This document shows positions 48,532-52,707 of a DNA stretch of 52,707 nt, piece by piece; position 1 is the stretch's first letter; each line of letters opens with the position of its first letter. The DNA is from an uncultured Sutterella sp. Its GTDB lineage: Bacteria > Pseudomonadota > Gammaproteobacteria > Burkholderiales > Burkholderiaceae_F. The DNA is taken from positions 1-52,707 of the forward strand of contig CATVXH010000015.1 in NCBI GenBank assembly GCA_958347955.1, given 5' to 3'. The notes beneath the pieces are model-generated. The model saw only the letters and a program-made list of their open reading frames with translations. It was not told the DNA's origin and did not search any database. The position numbers were made by a program, and so were the translations under genes.

Positions 48532-48558
48532 AGCCTCGGATTTTTCCGAGGCTTTTTT
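48532..48558 (+). terminator. Terminator after efp
   Basis: AGCCTCGGA/TCCGAGGCT perfect 9-bp stem with a 4-nt loop and six T. Confidence 0.9.
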
Positions 48559-48641
48559 GCATCCGCGCGATCATAGAATTTAAGGCCGATATGTCTGCGC
48601 CTTCGGCTACAATTATTGCGTTTTGAAATGGTTTGCTTTTT

Positions 48642-49571
48642 ATGAAACGTCTACTAAATATCGGCTCCATCAATATTGATTATGTCTATCGCGTAGCGCA
48701 CTTTCTTCGCGCGGGAGAAACGCTCGAAGCCGACCGCAGAGACATATTCATGGGCGGCAAGGGCCTTAATCAAACGATAGCCGCGGCTAGAAGCGGCATT
48801 GAGGTGGCCCATGCCGGCGTGCTGGGCGAAGACGGCCGCTTTTTGTATGATTTCATGAAGTCTGCCGGCATTAATGTCGACTGCCTGACTATCGACTCTT
48901 CACGCCCTTCTGGTCATACAGTCATACAAGTAACGCCTGATGCTGAAAACGCCATTTTGTATTTTGCCGGCACCAACCACGCGCTCACTCACGAACTCAT
49001 CCGCGGCGCACTGGAACATATGCGGGAAGGCGATTTTGTTTTACTTCAAAATGAAGTCAATGACGTCGCTTTCAGTCTGACTGAAGCAAAAAGAAAGGGG
49101 CTGATAACCGTTTTCAATCCCGCTCCTTTCAGCCCGCTTGTCCTTAGTTATCCCTTAGACAAAATCGACGCGCTCATTGTCAATGAAACCGAAGCGCATG
49201 GAATACTGGGCACTGAAAGCGATGATGCGAATGCATTGCTTGACGGTTTGAGGAGCCGATTGCCACACGCATTGATTTTTTTGACGCTCGGTGCCAAAGG
49301 CATGAGCTGCGCCATCCCCGGTATCAACCGGAAAATGCATTGCAACGCCTATAAAGTCGACGCGGTCGACACCACCGGCGCCGGAGACACCTTTGTGGGT
49401 TATGCGATGAGAGCGATTATGTCTTATTTTGAACGCGGCTATGATTCAACGTTTGAAACGTTGATTAACGAGGCGATGCTCGCCGCGGCAATCAGTGTCA
49501 CACGAGCCGGCGCCGTGCCCTCTATTCCCACACTTGACGAATTGAAAGCTTTTAAGGTCGGACATGAGTAA
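48642..49571 (+). CDS. PfkB-family sugar kinase, probable ribokinase
   Basis: A 309-residue kinase. It has N-terminal PfkB signature 1 (DIFMGGKGLNQTIAAARSG) and the catalytic Asp in VDTTGAGDTFVGYAM. Its substrate is most likely ribose because a nucleoside hydrolase gene overlaps its 3' end by 8 bp and would supply ribose. The ribosome site before ATG 48642 is weak; a TTG at 48633 is an alternative. ADP/ATP choice and sugar specificity are not proven. Confidence 0.85.
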   Translation: MKRLLNIGSINIDYVYRVAHFLRAGETLEADRRDIFMGGKGLNQTIAAARSGIEVAHAGVLGEDGRFLYDFMKSAGINVDCLTIDSSRPSGHTVIQVTPDAENAILYFAGTNHALTHELIRGALEHMREGDFVLLQNEVNDVAFSLTEAKRKGLITVFNPAPFSPLVLSYPLDKIDALIVNETEAHGILGTESDDANALLDGLRSRLPHALIFLTLGAKGMSCAIPGINRKMHCNAYKVDAVDTTGAGDTFVGYAMRAIMSYFERGYDSTFETLINEAMLAAAISVTRAGAVPSIPTLDELKAFKVGHE

Positions 49572-50499
49572 AAAGAAAATCATTATTGACTGTGACCCGG
49601 GCTATGACGATGCCGTCGCCCTGCTGACGGCGGCGGGCGACCCTTCGGTCGAAGTATTGGCGATTACCACGGTGGCGGGCAATCAGACACTGGAGAAAGT
49701 CACTCGAAACGCTTTGCGCATTGCCAAGCTCGCGGGGCTGAACGTCCCCATCGCAGCGGGCGCCTGCCGGCCGCTTTTGCGCGAGCAAATAGTCGTTGCC
49801 TCCAACATTCACGGTGAAACCGGTTTGGACGGCACAACTTTGCCCGAAGCCGACTACAAAGTCGACCCGCGCCACGCCGCGCAACTGATCGTTGACACCG
49901 TCATGAATGAGCCCCCTAAAAGCGTCACCTTGGTGCCGATTGGTCCCTTGACCAACATCGCGCTGGCCGCAAGACTTGAACCCAGGATTGTGCAACGGGT
50001 CAAAGAGGTGGTGCTCATGGGCGGCGGCTTTCACATCGGCAATGTCAAACCCATGGCGGAATTTAATATTGAAAACGATCCCGAAGCCGCCCATATTGTT
50101 TTTGAGGAAAAGTGGCCCATCGTGATGGTGGGATTGGATTTAACCTATCAGGCGCTCGCCACAAACGAGGTCAAAGAAACCATCGCCTCGATTGAATCGG
50201 AGGCGGGACGGTTTGTCACGCAAGTGCTCACGAGATTTTCCGAAAACTACAAAAAAAGCAAAGGCTTTGATGAGCCTCCTGTGCACGACGCTTGCGCCGT
50301 GGCTTATGTCATTGATCCGGACATTATGGAAACACGCAAGGCGCCGGTTCACGTGGAGTACGGCGGTCGCTACACAAGCGGCATGACGGTGACAGACTTG
50401 AGAAAGCCTGCCCCGCAAGACTGCCACACATCCGTCGCGGTAAAACTTGATCGACAACGATTTTGGAACCTTGTTGTGAATTCCATTAAAAATTTTTAG
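49564..50499 (+). CDS. Ribonucleoside hydrolase (IUNH family)
   Basis: A 311-residue hydrolase with the calcium-binding N-terminal motif DCDPGYDDA (residues 10-18), the GPLTNIALA segment, the VVLMGGG motif and the later PVHDACAVAYVIDP. It releases a base and ribose from ribonucleosides. The start lies inside the upstream kinase gene, so the two are translated together and form a nucleoside salvage pair. Family member (Rih-type) specificity cannot be told from sequence. Confidence 0.92.
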   Translation: MSKKKIIIDCDPGYDDAVALLTAAGDPSVEVLAITTVAGNQTLEKVTRNALRIAKLAGLNVPIAAGACRPLLREQIVVASNIHGETGLDGTTLPEADYKVDPRHAAQLIVDTVMNEPPKSVTLVPIGPLTNIALAARLEPRIVQRVKEVVLMGGGFHIGNVKPMAEFNIENDPEAAHIVFEEKWPIVMVGLDLTYQALATNEVKETIASIESEAGRFVTQVLTRFSENYKKSKGFDEPPVHDACAVAYVIDPDIMETRKAPVHVEYGGRYTSGMTVTDLRKPAPQDCHTSVAVKLDRQRFWNLVVNSIKNF

Positions 50500-50501
50500 A
50501 T

Positions 50502-50906
50502 ATGAGCATGGAGAAAATCACGCCCACCGCTCACGCTGAGCGCCTTGAAAAAGGCGCTCTAAAACGTGAAGCGACCCTGCTTGAATCCATGGTTCGCGAT
50601 TATTGTAAGCGTCATTACGGCGGTGAGCGTCTTTGCGACAACTGCAAAGCGTTTCTCACCTACGCGCTCACCCGATTGGCTTGTTGTCCTTTCGGAGAAA
50701 ATAAGCCCACTTGTCTGAAGTGCAAGATTCATTGTTATCGGAGTGAACAAAAAGAAACCGCGAAAATTATCATGCGGCAAGAGGGTCCGAGGATGCTTTT
50801 TAAGCATCCTGTCCTCACCGTGGAGCATATGATTAAGAACTTGAAAGAGGCTCCCGAAAAACCAAGAAATCCCAGAGCCAGGAAGACCGCTACAAGGTCT
50901 CAATAA
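50502..50906 (+). CDS. Nitrous oxide-stimulated promoter-type Cys-rich protein
   Basis: A 134-residue protein with a compact Cys cluster: CDNCKAFLTYALTRLACCPFGENKPTCLKCKIHCYRSEQKE, then MLFKHPVLTVEHMIKN. This layout fits the small family named for a nitrous-oxide-stimulated promoter. The name is historical and its role is unknown; the Cys set could bind a metal. It starts 2 bp after the nucleoside hydrolase gene, in the same operon. Confidence 0.8.
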   Translation: MSMEKITPTAHAERLEKGALKREATLLESMVRDYCKRHYGGERLCDNCKAFLTYALTRLACCPFGENKPTCLKCKIHCYRSEQKETAKIIMRQEGPRMLFKHPVLTVEHMIKNLKEAPEKPRNPRARKTATRSQ

Positions 50907-50924
50907 TGATGAAAGGAATGGATT

Positions 50925-51863
50925 ATGCCCGTGAAAGCGAAATTAAAAAATTCCATTGAAACACTGAAAGCCGAACTCAAGGACCGCCAAGAGCGGCTGA
51001 CTAAAGATTGGGAATCGGCCAAGCGCGACCTCAAAGCCCGCCAGAAGCTTTTCAGCAGAGAACTGAAAACCCGACAGGATGAATTTTTCCTTGAGTGGGA
51101 TGATGTGCAGGAGCGTTATAAGGAAAAGTTCGATCAATGGCTTGATCGGTTTGACATTGAAGAACTCCAGGCCATGATTGATCGCTACAAAGAAGACAAC
51201 GAGGATGTTGAACCTATCGGTGATAACGATGTGCTGCGGATGTTGCCCGTGCCGGAAAAGTTAACGCAATCATTGCAAGAAGCCCTGGAAAAACGCCGCA
51301 CCTCACGGGATTTCTCGGGCGAGCCCATTGCCGAAGATAAGGTGGCTGCGCTTTTGTGGGCGGCTGACGGCATCAACCGTAAAAACCATAAGCGTACGAC
51401 GCCCTCGGCGCTCAACTGGCAAGACGTGAGCATCTATGTCGTTCAAGCCAACGGCATCTGGAGATACCTCCCCAAACGCCACGCGCTTTTATTCATTGAG
51501 GGCAAAGATCAACGTGAACATTTTGGTGAAATCAAGACCTGGATGAAACTGGCGAGCCAGCATTTCGTGTTTGTATCCGACGCCAGAAAAAACGAGACCT
51601 TTGCCACCAAACTGATCGATAAAGCATTTAATGTGGACTTTGCCGATGGCGAGTTAAATGAAAGGGCACGCGCGATCAATGTCGGTGTTAAGGTGCAGGC
51701 GATGTACCTGGCGTCAGCGGCCTTGGGACTTGGCTGCACGTGCCGGATTTTGACTGACGATCAAATGGCAAGAAAACTCTTAAAGTTGGCGCCGGAGGAA
51801 AAAATCATGGCGATATGCTCAGTGGGCGAGCATCCGGCCTCAATTTTCGATCACGTGATTTGA
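50925..51863 (+). CDS. Nitroreductase-fold protein with N-terminal coiled coil
   Basis: A 312-residue protein. Residues 1-90 are a highly charged coiled coil (repeats of KAELKDRQERL, KRDLKARQKLF, LKTRQDEFF). Residues about 115-312 form an FMN-dependent nitroreductase domain (LEKRRTSRDFSGEPIAEDKVAALLWAADG, RTTPSALNWQDVSIYVV, VGVKVQAMYLASAALGLGCTCRIL, EKIMAICSVGEHP). The usual enzyme is about 200 residues, so the coiled coil is an added part that may set oligomerisation or a partner. Operon member with the genes before it. Confidence 0.85.
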   Translation: MPVKAKLKNSIETLKAELKDRQERLTKDWESAKRDLKARQKLFSRELKTRQDEFFLEWDDVQERYKEKFDQWLDRFDIEELQAMIDRYKEDNEDVEPIGDNDVLRMLPVPEKLTQSLQEALEKRRTSRDFSGEPIAEDKVAALLWAADGINRKNHKRTTPSALNWQDVSIYVVQANGIWRYLPKRHALLFIEGKDQREHFGEIKTWMKLASQHFVFVSDARKNETFATKLIDKAFNVDFADGELNERARAINVGVKVQAMYLASAALGLGCTCRILTDDQMARKLLKLAPEEKIMAICSVGEHPASIFDHVI

Positions 51864-51899
51864 CAAATAAAAAGTAGATGAGTAATATACCGAGTCCAT

Positions 51900-51976
51900 G
51901 CGCCGGTAGCTCAGTTGGATAGAGTACCTGGCTACGAACCAGGGGGTCGCGGGTTCGAATCCTACCCGGCGCACCA
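51900..51976 (+). tRNA. tRNA-Arg(ACG)
   Basis: A complete 77-nt cloverleaf: acceptor GCGCCGG/CCGGCGC, D arm GCTCAGTTGGATAGAGT, anticodon stem CCTGG/CCAGG with loop CTACGAA (anticodon ACG), T arm GGGTTCGAATCCT and encoded CCA. The ACG anticodon is normally edited to ICG by TadA. Confidence 0.97.
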
Positions 51977-52067
51977 AATTTCGAGGGGGAGTCTGATGAC
52001 TCCCCTTTTTCACAAGTGGAAATTTTTTCAAACGCATTTGTGTTCAAAATGCTCTGAGGGGATTCGC

Positions 52068-52421
52068 ATGTTGTCGCATCTGCCTGTGCCGGTTGTTACC
52101 ATCGGACTTTTGCTCTGCTCAAACCTGTTTATGACGTTTGCCTGGTACGGCCATCTTCGCTTCCCGAAAGTCACGCTCTGGCACATCATCATTATCAGCT
52201 GGCTGATCGCTTTTTTTGAGTATTGCTTCCAGGTGCCTGCCAACAGAATTGGTTACGGTTACTTCAGCGCGGCCGAACTCAAAACCATTCAAGAAGTTAT
52301 TTCACTGACGATCTTTTTGGCTTTCTCTGTGCTTTACTTGGGCGAACCGTTAAAGTGGAATTATGTGGTGGGATTTGCCATGATCGTTGCCGCGGCTTTT
52401 ATTATTTTCCATGAGTGGTAG
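52068..52421 (+). CDS. DUF486 / DMT-type small membrane protein
   Basis: A 117-residue protein with four hydrophobic helices: PVVTIGLLLCSNLFMTFAWYGHL, WHIIIISWLIAFFEYCFQVPANRIGY, a third at VISLTIFLAFSVLYLGEP and a fourth at YVVGFAMIVAAAFIIF. The motif FEYCFQVPANRIGYG and the layout match DUF486 small inner-membrane proteins of the DMT superfamily. Transport function is unproven. The start was taken at ATG 52068 because the longer open frame runs through the tRNA-Arg. Confidence 0.85.
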   Translation: MLSHLPVPVVTIGLLLCSNLFMTFAWYGHLRFPKVTLWHIIIISWLIAFFEYCFQVPANRIGYGYFSAAELKTIQEVISLTIFLAFSVLYLGEPLKWNYVVGFAMIVAAAFIIFHEW

Positions 52422-52640
52422 TCAACCTTAGTTTCGTAATGCGATTGGCGAGCGCTTCAATAAGAGGCGATCATTCTCAACTGACAGATATCTGATCAAT
52501 AACCTCTTTGATCTCAATTTATCCAGATTTCTACTAATTGCTGTCTTGTCCTGAAAAAAGAGCGAAAGGAGTCAATTTTTTTCTGGCTAAGACGACAAAG
52601 CCCCATCTGTCATTTTCTTTATGGGATTACCACTAGTTCC

Positions 52641-52707
52641 GTAAAGCCCCGACATTGATGTCGGGGATATAAGGAACGCCGATGATAATCGGCTACCGGG
52701 GCGTGTT
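52641..52707 (-). mobile_element. Probable right end of an IS200/IS605-type element (partial)
   Basis: CCCCGACAT/ATGTCGGGG hairpin (52647-52666) followed by TATAAGGAAC and a second hairpin GCCGAT/ATCGGC (52678-52693), with CCGGGGCG after it. Read on the minus strand this resembles the structured right end that follows tnpB in IS200/IS605-type elements, including TATATCCCCGAC...GTCGGGGCTTTACGG. tnpB would lie to the right, beyond the window. The bases 52422-52640 hold nothing I can name. Confidence 0.45.

Noticed and set aside
49148..49345. Two minus-strand frames inside the ribokinase gene
   Set aside because: Antisense shadows of a well-recognised PfkB gene.
1..52707. CRISPR arrays, rRNA genes, complete insertion sequences
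   Set aside because: No regular spaced repeats, no rRNA-like sequence and no transposase gene were found; only the partial IS200/IS605-type end at the right edge.

Overview
The window is a bacterial chromosome segment carrying one apparently complete temperate podovirus-type prophage (about 41.6 kb, roughly 180-41792), with host genes on both sides. The host is most likely a beta-proteobacterium of the Burkholderiales, perhaps Sutterellaceae. This is inferred from EarP next to EF-P with Arg32, moderate GC content and a virion set resembling Bordetella phage BPP-1; it was not confirmed by any search.

Layout. Left flank: the end of tRNA-Gly(GCC) and an intact tRNA-Leu(UAA). The tRNA-Leu 3' end is attL. 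The 12-bp core ATTCCCGTCTCG recurs at 41781, just before a strong terminator that probably belonged to the tRNA-Leu gene before integration. Inside the prophage: integrase (+). Then, all on the minus strand and read from right to left: Cro, a replication protein, small nuclease and HTH genes, TerS, TerL, tail fibre and tips, GNAT, portal, Bbp19-like, scaffold, capsid, cement, tail tube A and B, internal virion proteins (one with ParB-like and PBECR/MuF-C toxin-like domains), an accessory pocket, a receptor-tip array, and the lysis genes (holin, M15 endolysin, nested Rz/Rz1). CI and a DUF805 conversion gene read right from the immunity region. A rightward early operon follows: structured leader, GIY-YIG gene on the opposite strand, YqaJ exonuclease, RecT, AlpA, small genes, DUF551, MazG-like, a C4-like antisense RNA and a Rha-type antirepressor.

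Right flank: YgiW-type OB-fold protein, NhaC, PgsA, UvrC, EarP, EF-P, ribokinase plus nucleoside hydrolase, a Cys-rich protein, a nitroreductase with a coiled-coil extension, tRNA-Arg(ACG), a DUF486 membrane protein, and what looks like the right end of an IS200/IS605-type element whose tnpB would lie beyond the window.

Most notable. (1) The tail fibre ends without a receptor-binding tip, and five small paralogous tip genes exist. Four of them begin with a few codons followed by a run of 8-9 G that puts the tip out of frame; the fifth has no run. This looks like a phase-variable receptor-binding repertoire built on homopolymer slippage. (2) A 12-bp motif (GTGCGCGTGTGC on the minus strand) precedes each of six late gene blocks and probably marks a late regulon. 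(3) The leader of the antirepressor gene has the complementarity pattern of a C4-type antisense RNA. (4) A candidate origin made of 12-bp iterons lies inside the replication gene.
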